A DNA stretch of 64,000 nucleotides, taken from positions 1,674,001-1,738,000 of the forward strand of contig JAFKAC010000003.1 in NCBI GenBank assembly GCA_025766275.1. The letters are read 5' to 3'. The first letter of the stretch is position 1. Every line of letters begins with the position of its first letter. A program made the position numbers and the translations under genes. Below are positions 10,278 through 25,277 of the stretch, one piece after another. A model generated the notes under the pieces. The model was given only the letters and a program-made list of their open reading frames with translations, did no database searches and was not told the origin of the DNA. This DNA comes from Lactarius indigo. Its lineage: Eukaryota > Basidiomycota > Agaricomycetes > Russulales > Russulaceae.

Positions 10278-13232
10278 ATGAGCAACCTCTCGAATCAAAT
10301 CAAACAACTTCTCAGTCAACCTGACACAGACGCCTCACAAACAAAGGCTTTAAATCATTTAAATGCGAACCACGCTTTCTCTCAGCCAACTTTCGAGCTT
10401 GCTGATGCCGTACGGAACATGCGCCAGGAGAGAGACACCCTCCGGGCTTCTGTGCGTGTCTCCTCCCATACTTTGACATAATTTAAGTGCATCCCGTAGT
10501 TTAGCTGGCCGCTTCATATTCCAGTATTCAAAAATTGAGGTCTGAAAAGGCCACATCCGTGTCTTTTCGCCTTCATTCAGCTCAGGAACTCTCTCTCCTC
10601 GGCCATTCATTGGTCGATGAACTCTCCTTGTTGTTTGGACAGCTCCTCACGGATAGCTCCCAGCAAAGTGAAAGTACGACCCTTCTAGAGGATTTAGAAG
10701 CGATGCACAGGAGTTTGAGAGAGCAGGAGAGCATAAAAGCTTACGTCCAGGTCATTCAAAGAGCCTTGCAACTAAGGTCCGCAGTGACTTCTCTTACCTC
10801 TGTCTGGCCGTTCACACCCTAATTATCAGTGAAGCCGCCGTGGAGGAAACCAGCCCTGATGGGCCCATCACTGTCTCCGCATACCGTTCGTTACAGGCTC
10901 TCGTCTCCGCAGTTAAGCAAGGTTGTTCTCAAGTTGACAACGTCACGGGCGGGATGGGTATTTCTTTACGGCTTGTATTCTTCCTGGAAGAGACACGTAG
11001 TGGAACCTGGTCAAAGATGAAGGCAATTCTCTTCACGTAAGTTGCTTTGCTATTCGATGCGTATCCGTTTTAACCACATCGAACCCTTTATATGTAGTGC
11101 CTTGCTTGTTGCCTCAGAAAATCTGCACTGGCCCATGCCAGTTGATTACTCCGCCGCTAGCCTAGAGCACAGGAAAGCTTTTGAGACTGCATTCTGTCGT
11201 TTGCTCGACTTCCAGGAAATGTGAATATGTCTCTTATCGGACGATTTCTTTCGCTTAGCACACCTCTCCAGCGGACAGGAACTACACCCCGACGAAGACG
11301 AATATGCCAAGAAAGACGGACTTTATCCCATTCAAGCGCTAGTGCAGCCCATTTCCCAACGATTCAAGTATCACTTCGAAGGTCCCCGTCATACAAACAA
11401 ACTGGACAAGGTGACACTGATATTTCTTGGAAATCCCAATTCTCATTTCGTCTAGCCCGAATGGTACTTCACACACATCCTCAACATCTCTCACGAGCAC
11501 CGGCCGTTTTTCGATACCGTCGTCCAAAGCTTACTCCTATCAACAAAATTCGGCGAAGTTGACGCGTGGGTACGACCATCGTAGATCCACTTTCTCACCA
11601 AAGTAACACATTTCTCAGCGAGAATTCACCTGCAATCTTCTGCCCCTCCTCACCCGTCACATAAAAAGAACCATCCCTTCGCTACTTTCCCACCCTCCCC
11701 TTCTCGCTCACACGATATATCAGGCACTAACTTTCGATGCCTCGCTGCGTGAAGCTGGATTCTCATTGTCAAGAACCCTTTCCCAGCGGAGCATAGGTAA
11801 CACCGATTGGCAAGGGGTCAGCGAGGTCATCCTGGGACGTAAAGAATGGTTCGATAGATGGGTCGAAGGGGAAAAAACATGTGAGTATCGTGTACTGTGA
11901 AACAAATATCCTCATCGTCTCACGCACACGCACACTCAGTCGTCCTAGATCGGTACCACGAAATTCTTGGTGCTAAGGATGCATGGACAATTGTTAACGA
12001 TGCCACTGAGTCCGGGGATCCCGTGAGTTCTGACAACGACCTCCGATACACGGTGTCAGCACGGCAGTTGAAAGCGCTCGTGGAACAAGTAACCGACCGC
12101 TATTCACCTCTTCCCAATTTTTCCCAACGCACTCGTTTCCTCGTCGATGTCCAGTTGCCCTTACTCGAGGGGTACCACAGTCGCATCTCTTCCTCTCTGG
12201 ATGCATTTGAATCGCTTTCAACTTCTATCGTTCGCGCTGTACCCGGTGCATTAGGAGCTACCTCCAATGGTGATAACCGTAACCGGGGTCACCCAACCGC
12301 CGGGGTCGAGGGTATCATGCGGTTGTGCAAGGCGCTGGTTAGCGCAAGGTACATATCAAATGCAATGGAAGGATGGGGAGAGGACCTGGTGGGTTCCTAT
12401 TCCACGAGATGAAAACGCCCGAAATAATTGACAAACACCATGTGCATAGTTCTTTTTGGAGCTCTGGGCTGAAATCAATCTCAAAGCATCCCTTCGAGCT
12501 CGGGCAGAGATGCACCCATCCCTGCCTGACCCTAAGAATTCGTCACAAGATGCCACAGATGGGACCATTTTTGAGGAGCTCGTGCAACAATACGAACAAT
12601 TAGTGGCAAGGACAGAAGATATCATCGTCCAGCAAGTCTGTGCTGAGGTAGAGGCTGCCTGGAAGGTTCACTTTGCAAGGTGTGCATTTACCTACTCTCC
12701 AACACCTCGCATCGGCGTCTTACCCTTTATCCACAGTCTCAGTAGCAACAGCGCACCGCACTCTGATATAGCCATCTCTCCTACGCTTCTTCCAGCACTT
12801 TCTGCGTTGTCATCACACCTCTCTCTCTTGCGTCGCACTCTTCCGCGTGCACCTACGAGCTCGATATACCGGCGTATCGGTTCACATCTGTGCACGCACA
12901 TACTTCAGCGCGCGATCTTCTATCGTCGCGCACGCGAAATCACCGGCGACGAGCGCAGGGTCTTGCAACGCGAGAGCGAACTGTGGGTTGAGACCTGCCG
13001 AATTGCCCTCCCCGATGCGGGCGAGCGTGTGGAAGTGCCCTGGCGACGACTAGTTCAGGCTGGTCGCATCCTCGGTGCGAATGACGAGGCCTGGGAACAG
13101 ATCCTCGGGGTTTCGTTCGACAATCTCGGTGAGGAGTGGGAGCCACGAATCACCGGGTTGATTGACGGCGTAGATCTCACCCGCGAGGAAGTCCGCATGA
13201 TAGCAAGAGCGAGAGAGGACTGTGCGTTATGA
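10278..13232 (+). CDS. RINT1/Tip20-family vesicle-tethering protein (Dsl1 complex)
   Basis: RINT1/Tip20 proteins belong to the Dsl1/NRZ tethering complex, which captures Golgi-derived COPI vesicles at the ER. The start ATG at 10278 gives MSNLSNQIKQLL. An N-terminal coiled-coil region (ELADAVRNMRQERDTLRAS) and further helical exons follow. The family hallmark comes at about 11280-11560: LYPIQALVQPISQRFKYHFE, then TNKLDKPEWYFTHILNI. The rest is the helical-bundle C-terminal region (FLVDVQLPLLEGYHSRISSS and WAEINLKASL), ending in EDCAL with TGA at 13230-13232. At least seven introns; about 800 residues. It converges with MCM3 over 259 bp. The assignment rests on the YHF-x-TN-DKPEW block and overall layout. 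Confidence 0.85.
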
Positions 13233-13491
13233 TCGCGGGTTACTTCGGCACCCAACAGTTCGGGCTCCGTACACGTGTCGGCGGTTGCTACAATTCCGCC
13301 GAACGTCGAGGTGTGCATGTGCAACTAATTGTATTGTAGTTACCAAGTTGCGCCATTTTGAGTTGCACTGGACCTTGCAACGATCAGAAGGCTTTTATAT
13401 CACACATAATAATCTGTTTTCCGATCTACTGGCAACAGTCACACAAAAGTTCATCAAAAAAGAGTACAATCGTCCATTATCCCAACGGAAA

Positions 13492-16260
<2,769 letters not shown>

Positions 16261-18738
16261 GGCGGTTGAGGATGTCGCGTTGTTGTGGCCCGCGTGACGG
16301 CTAATTGACAATTGACATGACAGACGTGACACGACGCGACTGGGCTCAATCTTACGAGATTTACGAAATGATCTGGACGAGTGAATTATCTCTTCGTGCG
16401 CCATCTATGTCATATCCCGCCTCAAACACTTCTGTCCACAGCGGACGCTTTAGGAGATCCTCGATCCAGACTATATAGAGTCTGCGTGAAACAGAGAAGG
16501 ACCCGAGATGGACCTGAGAATAGGCTCTTCTCAAGCGAGGAGGGTACGGTATAAACCAACCTAACTATGGCTACATTGCTCACCATTTCTGCCGCCGGCC
16601 GTGCCTCACCGAGTTTTCGCGGCTATGCATACGTGATCTCTACTCGTCACAAACGCCACTACCAGTGTCGTGTAATAAAAATGCGATTCTCAGAAGAAAA
16701 AAAAAAACTTCGTACAACAGACATTTTTCTTCACACTTCGACGATACCCATAATTGAATTACATCAACCCTACAACGAAACATCTGAGAATGATTGAAGG
16801 AGCGTTCGCAATTTTCGATATAGGTACAACCATCACGAAGAAAAGAATGACAACCTCGATGACAACCGCCCAACACACGACACGATAATAGACTGTGAGT
16901 GTGGGAGAATTAAAGTCGCATAAATAGAGCCGCGAAAATGCGAGTGATAGAACCCCCACTGTATATCAGCAGGGTACAAACTCAATCTGTTTCATGGTGT
17001 TCCACGAGAAGATGTGATGTGAGAACCAGTGGGCCAATATTAGCTGGAATAGTGTCAGGATAAAAATTTGCGATCGCAACATGAACCTTGATGCTTACCA
17101 TAGGAATGCTCTGAATCTCGACCACCGGTTTCACAGCTTTCAACGGAGCAGCGGGCTGTTGTTGTCTATCGCCCGCTTCCAATCAACTGAACCACCACCT
17201 GCACCACCACCGTTCCGCTGCATGGAATAATGAGCAACTAAGCCAACAGAGGTTTCAACTCAACCACCCACCGAATCGATATTGGAGCCCTGTTCAGCTA
17301 CCTGTGGATTTCAGCCTCGAGTTTAGCAAAACGCGGTTTGTGTATGCAAGGAAGAAAGAAAAAGAAAAAAAAAAACGCACTGGTGCAGCGGAGACGAGCG
17401 CGCCGAGTAAGGAGATGAAGAAGAGGGTATACGACGAGAGATGCATAGCTGATGAGATCCATGTGGGTAAGCTAGACGAGCTTATATGTGGATTCGGTGG
17501 CTTGTTCGGGGGATCGGTCGGTCACATCGTCACCTTAGCTCAGGCACAGGCACGGAGTCGACTACCCAATCCGAGAACCCGGTCGCTATTTTTCGATGTC
17601 ACTGTTATTGACCTGATCGGATCCCCTCTCACTCTCTCTCTGTATTGATACGAATGCGGTTCCTTCCTCTCGCCAACTGGAGTCTGCGCAGTAACGAGGG
17701 GGAAGTCATAATGGCTGTTTGTTTTTTTTTCGCAGCAGAAGCTCCCACATGGTGCAGGCGGGTAATACCTGTCACATTCAGAGGGTTCCCTTCCCCCCGT
17801 CTCCGCCGTGTTTTGATCGGGAGATTGCGGCACGGCGTCCCGGCTCCAACTGCATCCCACCAATCTCAACATCTGTACGGACATTTGTCGCTGCCGACGC
17901 CTTATTTTTATCTTTTGGGATTTATCTTACGCCCCGGTTGCGTCCATTCGGAGCATCAGATGCCTTTGTGTCCAGCAGTCGCCTTAGGTACTCCCAATGG
18001 TCCGCGGAGGCTTGGCAGTGTTTGGTTTATCACAACGTGGACAAAGTAAGGTTTAAGGTTCAATACTTTCCCAAAGTGGGCACAGCTACCGAAGCAAAGT
18101 TTCCACAGACCGCTGCCGAAGCATATGGTGCAATCTCGGGGTTGTCCTCGTTTTGTGCGACTGGCTATGATAGCAAGTGGAGTGTCAACACGTGTTTGAG
18201 GGTGGGTGTAGGGTTTACCGTAGGATACACACGATTCACAAATTTTGTAAATGAATGGATCTTCTCATCTGTTCTCCTTCACATTCATGATTTGTTGACT
18301 TATTCACCTTGGAATCGGCCCCTTGTTTCAGAGAAGACACCCTGTGCCGCAGATTTCAGCCACAACCGGCTAAAAGGTAACCCGAAACAGCTAACAAGTC
18401 GAAACGTCACGATGCCCGTCATTTTCCGGGCATGTAGCCACTTACAGCAATGGGACGGCCACATGATTTGGTTATCTTATCAAATTTGACGGCGTCTGAT
18501 CGCGCCTCGAATTACGGTATGGATGTCTTGTAGCGCCACAGCACGTAACTCCATCGACACCGAATACGCTTTCGATCCAATGAGAGCGTGATCTCCTCGC
18601 TCATTTGGCAGTACAGATGTGAGGTTGTGGAGTCCAGTCGGACCTGAACGTTCGATTCGCTTATCATGCCATCTACCCACTGTGGTGGAAGACTCGATTA
18701 CACAATGTAGTACAGGTATGCAGTAACACAAAAGTATG
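16261..18738. other. 2.5 kb without a supportable gene
   Basis: This is the longest unexplained stretch. It begins with the MCM3 promoter. A plus-strand frame runs from an ATG at about 17749 to 18489 (about 246 codons) with no recognisable domain, no low-complexity signature and no splice support. A possible small minus-strand gene lies at 16930-17250: a clean 55-nt intron (GTAAGC to CCAG) joins PVVEIQSIPM to LILAHWFSHHIF, but I find no in-frame ATG. Poly-A/purine runs occur at about 16690 and 17350-17375. It may hold a rapidly evolving gene or a non-coding RNA; nothing here is firm. Confidence 0.3.
16333..16340 (+). promoter_or_regulatory. GACGCGAC motif, candidate MBF-type site upstream of MCM3
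   Basis: GACGCGAC lies 73 bp upstream of the MCM3 ATG and differs by one base from the MCB element ACGCGT found in front of fungal G1/S genes. The same octamer occurs twice 109-127 bp upstream of the orphan gene at 34465. Binding is inferred. Confidence 0.35.
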
Positions 18739-20797
18739 TTAGTCCTGGCGTTTGATTAGCTGGACGATCAATGAAGGCAGTGGGGTGCATAGGACCTACC
18801 CAGAGCTTGATGAGACCATCCCAGGATGCAGTGACAACTTTTGACTAAAGTCGTTTTGTCGTCAATACATCAGCGAAAATAATTGATCAAGATAGAACGA
18901 ACCGTCTCGTGGGGAAGCCACTCGTGCGCTATTACTACCTTGGAGTGCGCCCGTAGCCTTGACTTGATACGTCCAGTCCTCCAGTCCCAGAATACGACGT
19001 TACCTTCTCCGTCGCCGCTACTTATCCACTTGCCATCAGGGGAGAAACCAACTTGACACGCATACCCTGCAACAGCATGTCCGGCGAAACGCTTCTTGCG
19101 GTTTTGTCGGAAGCTATCCGTGCTGTAGACGAGTATTTGGTTGTCCAGGGACTGGGCAGCGAAGTATTTTTCTAAGCTGCGTGAGAACCCTCGAAAACAA
19201 TAGCCGAACAACGACGTACTGGATGGATGAAGAGTGACTGCAGGCATTGAATGCATGTGAGGCTCTGCGATATATTTGATCACAACAGGGATATCAAAGT
19301 CCCATGCACGGATCGTCTTGTCATCAGAAGTGGTCACAAATCTGCGGTTTTCGTCCACGAATGTGATGGTGTTCACGGGGCCTAAATGTTGATCGTATTC
19401 CTGCGTGATCTCGCCGCTATTGATGTCGTACTAATGAAGGATTAGGTGGGGCCTATGACCGAGAATAGTCAACACACCTGGATAATTTTCTTATCCGACA
19501 TCCCGGCCTAAAAATATGTTCTGTTTGTCTTCATCGGGGTGAAAGCGCACAACGTATGGGATCCTGCCATTATTGAACCGCTGCAAACACTGCCCTGTTT
19601 CCGTGTCCCACAACTTCAGATAGCGGTCGTAACCGCATGATAAGAATTTTCTCCCGTCGTTGGAGAATGTTACGTCTTTCACCGCCTTCCCGTGGCCATG
19701 AAAGGTGCGCAAACAGTTCCCGTGAGTATACACATCCCATAACTAGTCGAGACTTGCATCAGATCAATCAACCGCTGAAGGACGTTTGGATAATACCTTA
19801 ATTTTAGTGTCCATTGACCCACTCAATAGGAGGTGTCCAGTTTCTGGGAACAAGCGGATAACAGACACGCCGTTCGTGTGTCCTGTCCAGGTATGGATGC
19901 AAACTTTAGGAATGAATGACTCCTGTGAGCCAGGTTCCGATTGAAGATGGGGGGCCTCTCCAAGTGGCGGCGAGATGTAGGTCCGGCCTTGATAGTCCTG
20001 TCATAGACTTGCCATGGAAAACAGAGGTCTCCTGGCCTGGTGCACCACGCTTGGGCTTTGTTTTTTTGACAACGGCAACCTCTGATTCTGATTCGGACTC
20101 CTCTTCGTCTGCAGCACCCTCATCACCCTCTGGTACCACAGCGACAGGGCTCCTCACCAGGCCCAGGATGCCCAGGGGCCAGCGTAGGCATTGTCACCGT
20201 CGACAGTTTCCACGTCACCTTTAGGGTTTCGCTTACGCTTTAACTCCTTACGCTTTGCGTGGGTAATGCGAACGGAATCTAGCATGGCGTAGTTGTTGGC
20301 TTCTGCGGCCTCAACAGAACCGAGAATAGCAGGGGCATTGGGGTCCACGGAAGGGTTTTGAGAGTAGCCAAAGATGGAGTGGGTAAGGTGCTGGGTTCGG
20401 AACGAGTGCTCTGTCATGGCTTGCTCCTCAACATGGCCAGCCAGCGCGTTCTGGTTCAAAAACCTATTATGGTCGCCAAAAGGGTTCACCGGGCCAAGAA
20501 CGGGAAGGGTCATGTCGCTGTAAGGGATGTTCACGTTCATCTGAGTATCCGTTGGACGCGTGATGAGCGATGTTTGGTTGAGCGGGTCCTTTTCGATTCG
20601 GTCAGGTCACAGTATTTTGTGATAGACAGTGAACTAACTTGTGCAAGTACGTCAGGAGCAGCTTGAGGGACGGCGGTGGACGTGGTGGGCTCGGACCTAT
20701 GCCTTTTAGTTGAGGGCACGGCAGCCAAGTTGAAAGCATCGTGTAGTGCAGACGAGATGTCTTCTTCATCGGAGGAATAGCCTGGAACCAAAGACAT
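18739..20797 (-). CDS. PRP17: Pre-mRNA splicing factor Prp17/Cdc40, WD40 protein
   Basis: Prp17 is a second-step splicing factor that joins the spliceosome with the Prp19-related complex. The start ATG at 20795-20797 gives [20 protein letters not shown], typical of the family. Then come the conserved block [20 protein letters not shown] and a basic linker ([14 protein letters not shown]). A C-terminal WD40 propeller follows: [78 protein letters not shown]. The last exon is tiny. A 55-nt intron (18745-18799, GTAGGT to CCAG) puts GAC TAA after TGG, so the protein ends KLWD, as Prp17 orthologs do; reading through would add an unrelated tail. It is head-to-head with the Myb gene (164 bp). Confidence 0.93.
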
Positions 20798-20961
20798 GTT
20801 GAATGAGTCCAAGGCAGAGAGTTAACGATTACATAATTCGGCCCAGATTGGGAGGACATCACATCATCATCGCGTCGAATTCCGGATTTGAAAGTCTTTG
20901 AAAGTTTACAAGCCAAGCGCAGCGCGAGTTGCCTCTCTGGCACTCCTCTCGCTCTGGCCGA

Positions 20962-22992
20962 ATGGCTGAAAGGATGACTGGTCGTCCGTGGTCCGCCCAT
21001 GAAGATATCCTCCTTTCCAGGGCCGTGGCAGAGTTCGACGGTGAAGCGGATTGGAAAACCATTGCTCAGCGCGTTCCGGGTCGAACAAACAAAGCTTGTC
21101 GGAAGGTGTGTATTCCCAATCATCACCTATCCTTTCCTTTGTCCAGTTCTTTGACCATCTCTCTAGCGATGGCTCCACTCTCTCTCTCCATCGATCAAGA
21201 AATCGGCGTGGACCAAAGATGAAGATGAAAAGTTGATGTCTCTCTACAAGCTATACGGTACCAAGTGGTCCATCATCGCTAGGCAGATACCCGGAAGAAC
21301 AGACGATGCATGTTCGAAGCGGTATCGCGAAGCTCTTGACCCTGCCCTCAAGAAAGACGAATGGACACAAGACGAAGACGCCAAACTGCTTGGACTCTAT
21401 GCCCAAATGGGTGGCAGGTGGGTGCAGGTTGGCCAACAACTCCAGCGCAGCAGTCTGGGTTGTCGAAACAGGTCTGCATGGCGCCATTCCCGTGTATCTT
21501 TTCGCGCTTGACGGGATTGCTAGATGGCGACTGCTCGAGAGGAAACGTTCTCCCGCTATTCGTGAGGTGACACCTACCGAGTCCCCAATGCCCCGTCTCC
21601 AGCAAGCCTCTTCTCGTTGCGAGTCACTCCCGGCCGCAGATTTACCTCCCTCGTGGCCTATGTTCGACCCATCTCAATATTGGCCCACTCAGGCTTCTCT
21701 GGATTTTCTACCTGGATTGACACCCTCGCCTGTCGAGCAAATACAGGTTCAGCAGTCCTCTCACTCCCATCGCACAAATGTCTCTTTACCGCATCCCGAA
21801 GACGGCGACTTCCGTGCTACTCCCTCTATGATCACCCCCTATCGATATTCTACCTCATTCGATCCCGTCTTTGCAACTCTCGAGCAGCCCCAAGGAATAG
21901 ACTACGCTGAGTCCCCAGAAGTTCCTATGCAAGCCGACATACTCGAGCTTCAACCGAGCGTTGCTTCCGATCCCGATACACAATCCGATTCTAGCTCTGC
22001 TTCTGCACTGCCATGTGATGTCGAGATGGACCCAGCACTGATAAACCAACTCGATATTGGTACCTGCGAGGAGGAATCTCAAAACATTAACGAACATCCC
22101 ACTCGATGGTCCGGAGCATACTGTATCAGATTATGACAATTGTCAATCACCTCCCCCGACTCCCCCTTCAGAAGGCGCGTCACAACAAACCCACCCGGGG
22201 GAGACAAATGCGGTGGATCGCCGACTTCCTAGACTTTCCTCGACGCTCGCTACTAGCTCAGAGTGAGTTGATTGATTTGTGACAAACTCCTCCGCACGTT
22301 GACCTTTCCTGTGGTCGTATGTAGCCTATCGATTCGAGGATACGCATGCGGTCATCAGCGCTGTTTAGTCAGTGATTCAGCTGTTGGCGTCCAATTCATT
22401 ACCTCAAAAGAACTATCTGATCACATTCGAACTGATCACGCGACGGACGAATTTCCTGAACACAAACCATATCGATGTGGATTGCCGGGTTGTAACAAAA
22501 GCTGGAAGGTCGTATTTTCTTACCTTACTACTTGCGAGATTATCGTCCTCATATGATCCCAGAGCGTGAATGGTCTACAGTATCACTTACAAGTGTAAGT
22601 TCACTTAGATCCGTTAAACGGTGTTGTAACACTCAAGATATGTTCTCCGGCAGCTCAAAGGCGCATTTCTTACAAGCTATCACTACATTCACCTCAACGG
22701 TCCCTGCCACTAGCCACCTTCCCACGCCAGAAACAGCTCGAAAACAGAAACGGCCCGCGAAGACTCATCCTTGCCCTCACGCGAACTGTCCGCAGGTATA
22801 CAAACAACTTAGCGGTCTGAGATATCATCTCTCTCATGTGAGTCAACCTATCTTGAATAGTAAAGCGCTGAGTGCGAATATAACTACATCTAGGGCCATT
22901 CCCATAAATCCCCCGTACAGCTGGACATCGTGCCTCCAACACTTGCCCGCAAGGTGACAGAGAAACTGCAGCGGCAAGCTGCGAATGCTTGA
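20962..22992 (+). CDS. Three-repeat Myb protein fused to Sfp1-like C2H2 zinc fingers
   Basis: The start ATG at 20962 gives MAERMTGRPWSAHEDILLSR. Three Myb repeats follow, each with the spaced Trp pattern: PWSAHEDILL to CRKRWLH, AWTKDEDEKLMS to CSKRYREAL, and EWTQDEDAKLLG to CRNRWRL. A Ser/Pro-rich linker follows. A likely 70-nt intron (22060-22129) restores the frame into SPPPTPPSEG. The C-terminus has C2H2 fingers of the Sfp1 type: ACGHQRC with ELSDHIRTDH, PYRCGLPGCNKSWK with GLQYHLQ-VSKAHF, and HPCPHANCPQVYKQ with GLRYHLSHGH. It ends at TGA 22990-22992. No in-frame ATG precedes the zinc-finger exons, which supports one fused gene. It is presumably a nuclear DNA-binding regulator; targets are unknown. 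Confidence 0.75.
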
Positions 22993-24036
22993 AAGTTACC
23001 TCATACCATAGAATCAAGCCCTAATCTCTTACGTTAAGCTGTGAAAAAAAATGTAATTGTGATTTCCTTCTTTTCCCATTTGAAACGAGTATAGTAATTT
23101 ATATTGACTGGCCAAATTCCCGCCGGGGAACGTCCTGGGGTCTCCGCGAATTTGGCTGCATGCATACCGATTGGCAATAAACTTAAACGTGTTTCGGAGG
23201 AGAAAGGAGATATGTACGCGGACCCCTGCACAGTAGACCACTGTACACAGATTCCTGCGCTCTTCTCAAGCTGTTACTTGAGCGCTTGAGCTGCGAAAAA
23301 GTGTTGCCGCCGCTTGTGATAGACTCGAATCGAACCCCAAGAATGGGCAGGGAAAATTGTCCGAGGTAGAGCCGAGGAGAGCGAAAGGTATATCGAGAGG
23401 AGTATGCACAAAAACCATGTGTGCGACTACGAAAAAGCTCGTGTGCTAGTGGTATACCGAGATATGATCAGCAGAACTTGGAGAACCGAACATGGGTAGC
23501 CCAGTAAACGTTTGTGTGTACACGGCAGATATTTTTCCCCACGCCGTAAAGATTTCACCCGTTGTGCCGACGTTGCGACGAAAGAAAAGGTTGGAGAGTG
23601 TATTGCCGGTTATTGTAGAAGTGAAGTGCTACATGGGGCAACCAGGCGCACAATAATGTATTAAAAAAAAAAAAGGTTGGAGATGCCAAAATATCCGCGG
23701 AAGTGTTTCATCAGATTGTTCTCAAGGACTTACCATAGTTGTTGACAACGAGTAGATAGGGCGGCATATGAAGCCATGAAGGTGTTCACAATGAAACGTA
23801 CCCAAAATCCAATCCAGTAGAGTTTATTCTACAAATTCAAAGTCGTACAGATAGGACTCTAACATCCACGTCACCTTCCGTTTGCCGTGTTAAATCCTTA
23901 CAGAAGCGTAACTGGGTCTACATGCAAGCCCCCCCACTGGATAAGATCACGGCGACAGGTGGGGTCACTTCCGACCAGCAAATTGACTGGCCCTAGGGAT
24001 GCGATGAACAACTAAGCCCGTCATCAATCACGCAAC
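22993..24036. other. 1 kb convergent spacer with A-tract and B-box-like motif
   Basis: This lies between the 3' ends of the Myb/C2H2 gene and Sgt2. I see no protein-coding exon. It has a minus-strand B-box-like GGTTCGATTCG at 23326-23336, a run of 12 A at 23663-23674 and a 13-base direct repeat AAAAGGTTGGAGA at 23585-23597 and 23671-23683. An old retroposed sequence or long 3' UTRs are possible. Confidence 0.35.
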
Positions 24037-25179
24037 TCACAGGTTCCGTAATTCTGGGTCTGCCATGAGTTCGTCCATGGATGGCATTCCACCCCCGCTG
24101 TTCATACGACCCATCTGATCGAGAATGCGAGTCAAGTAAGGCAAGCATATGACTTGATGCACGAACCATGTTCGCAACAGCTGGGTTCGACATAAGTCGT
24201 TCCAGTCCACCATTAGCCATCATTTGTTGGGCCATTTCCATCATCGCCGGGTTGTTCATCATACTAGCAATGTCTGGCATGCCGCCTGCACCAGCGCCAC
24301 CCATATTTCTCAGGGCATCAGCCAGTCCACCGGCACTAGGACCTGGCACCAGCCCTGGGTGGGGAGTTAGAAGACGACGCCTCACGAGACGGCGCAGCAT
24401 CCCCATCAGATGCAATTCGCGCTTCGCAGTTCTGGAGACCTGTCTTCATAGCAACGTTATTTGGTTCCAGTTCCAAACCACGCCTATATGCCGCAGCGGC
24501 GCCTGAATAGTCGCCGATACAGTAGTGGGCATGTCTGTGCGCAGGAAGGTCAGAAGTGAGATCCTGATTCGGAAGCTGGCAACCCGGCACCCTAGACGAG
24601 AATAGCCCCGGACAAACTTGGGATCTAGTTCGATTGCTTTCTCAGCGTCGACAACGGCAGAAAGGTGGTCGGATTTGCTCGAATGAGCTGCGGCTCGATT
24701 AGAAAAGTAGACGGGGTTGGAAGGGTCTAGCTCGATTGCCTTCGTATACGCGTCGATTGCCTCGTCATACTGTTTACCGTTCATACGTGCATTTCCTTCC
24801 TGTTTCTGCTTCTCAGCTGCTGCCTTGTCCTCCGCCGACGGTGACGTGGAAGCGGCGGAAGCTGTGCTGGCAGTTGGTTGTGCATTTGAGCCGATCTTAT
24901 CTTTGGTCTTGAGATAGACCTCAAAGATGCTCTGAAGAGTGGCAGGTTTCACACTCAAGCGGTTCACCTGCTGTTTGTTTGCAGGATCTATACCGAAAGC
25001 CTCTCCGATACATTGGACTAGAGAGGAAGGGAGTTGGTGGGTTAGGGAGTGGCGGCGCGAGTAGACGTACCTGCTACCTCCAAACTTTCTTTATCCTCTT
25101 CTCGAATAGTGCCATCATTGATAGACTGGTTGAGAAAGTCGATAATAGACAAAACAAGTCGTTGCTGCTTTTCAGACAT
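24037..25179 (-). CDS. SGT2: Small glutamine-rich TPR co-chaperone Sgt2/SGTA
   Basis: Sgt2 takes tail-anchored membrane proteins from Hsp70 and passes them to the Get4/Get5-Get3 pathway. The start ATG at 25177-25179 gives MSEKQQRLVLSIIDFLNQS, the Get5-binding dimerisation domain (about residues 1-70). Three TPR motifs follow (KQKQEGNARMNGKQYDEAI, YFSNRAAAHSSKSDHLSAV, AHYCIGDYSGAAAAYRRGLE). The C-terminal Gly/Met/Asn-rich substrate-binding region has NNPAMMEMAQQMMANGG and MSNPAVANM and ends MADPELRNL with TGA at 24037-24039. A GTGAGT at the stop could be a donor for a further short exon, but I find no convincing one. It is head-to-head with Prp19 (98 bp between ATGs). Confidence 0.92.
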
Positions 25180-25277
25180 GTTCAATGGGGTGGACGTGAG
25201 CGGTGTTGACAACTGTTTATTGCACGCTTGAACGCGCGTTGAACAAACTTGAACAAGACGTCAGCGCGTTCCGCACC

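Noticed and set aside
16759..17250. Small membrane-protein gene on the minus strand
   Set aside because: A good-looking intron exists, but no in-frame ATG, and the hydrophobic frame downstream does not join in phase.
17749..18489. 246-codon plus-strand protein
   Set aside because: Open frame by length only; no domain, odd composition, no splice support. Described in the gap entry instead.
20962..22136. Stand-alone Myb gene ending at the stop near 22136
   Set aside because: The zinc-finger exons would then have no start codon, and a phase-correct intron skips this stop. Fusion preferred, not certain.
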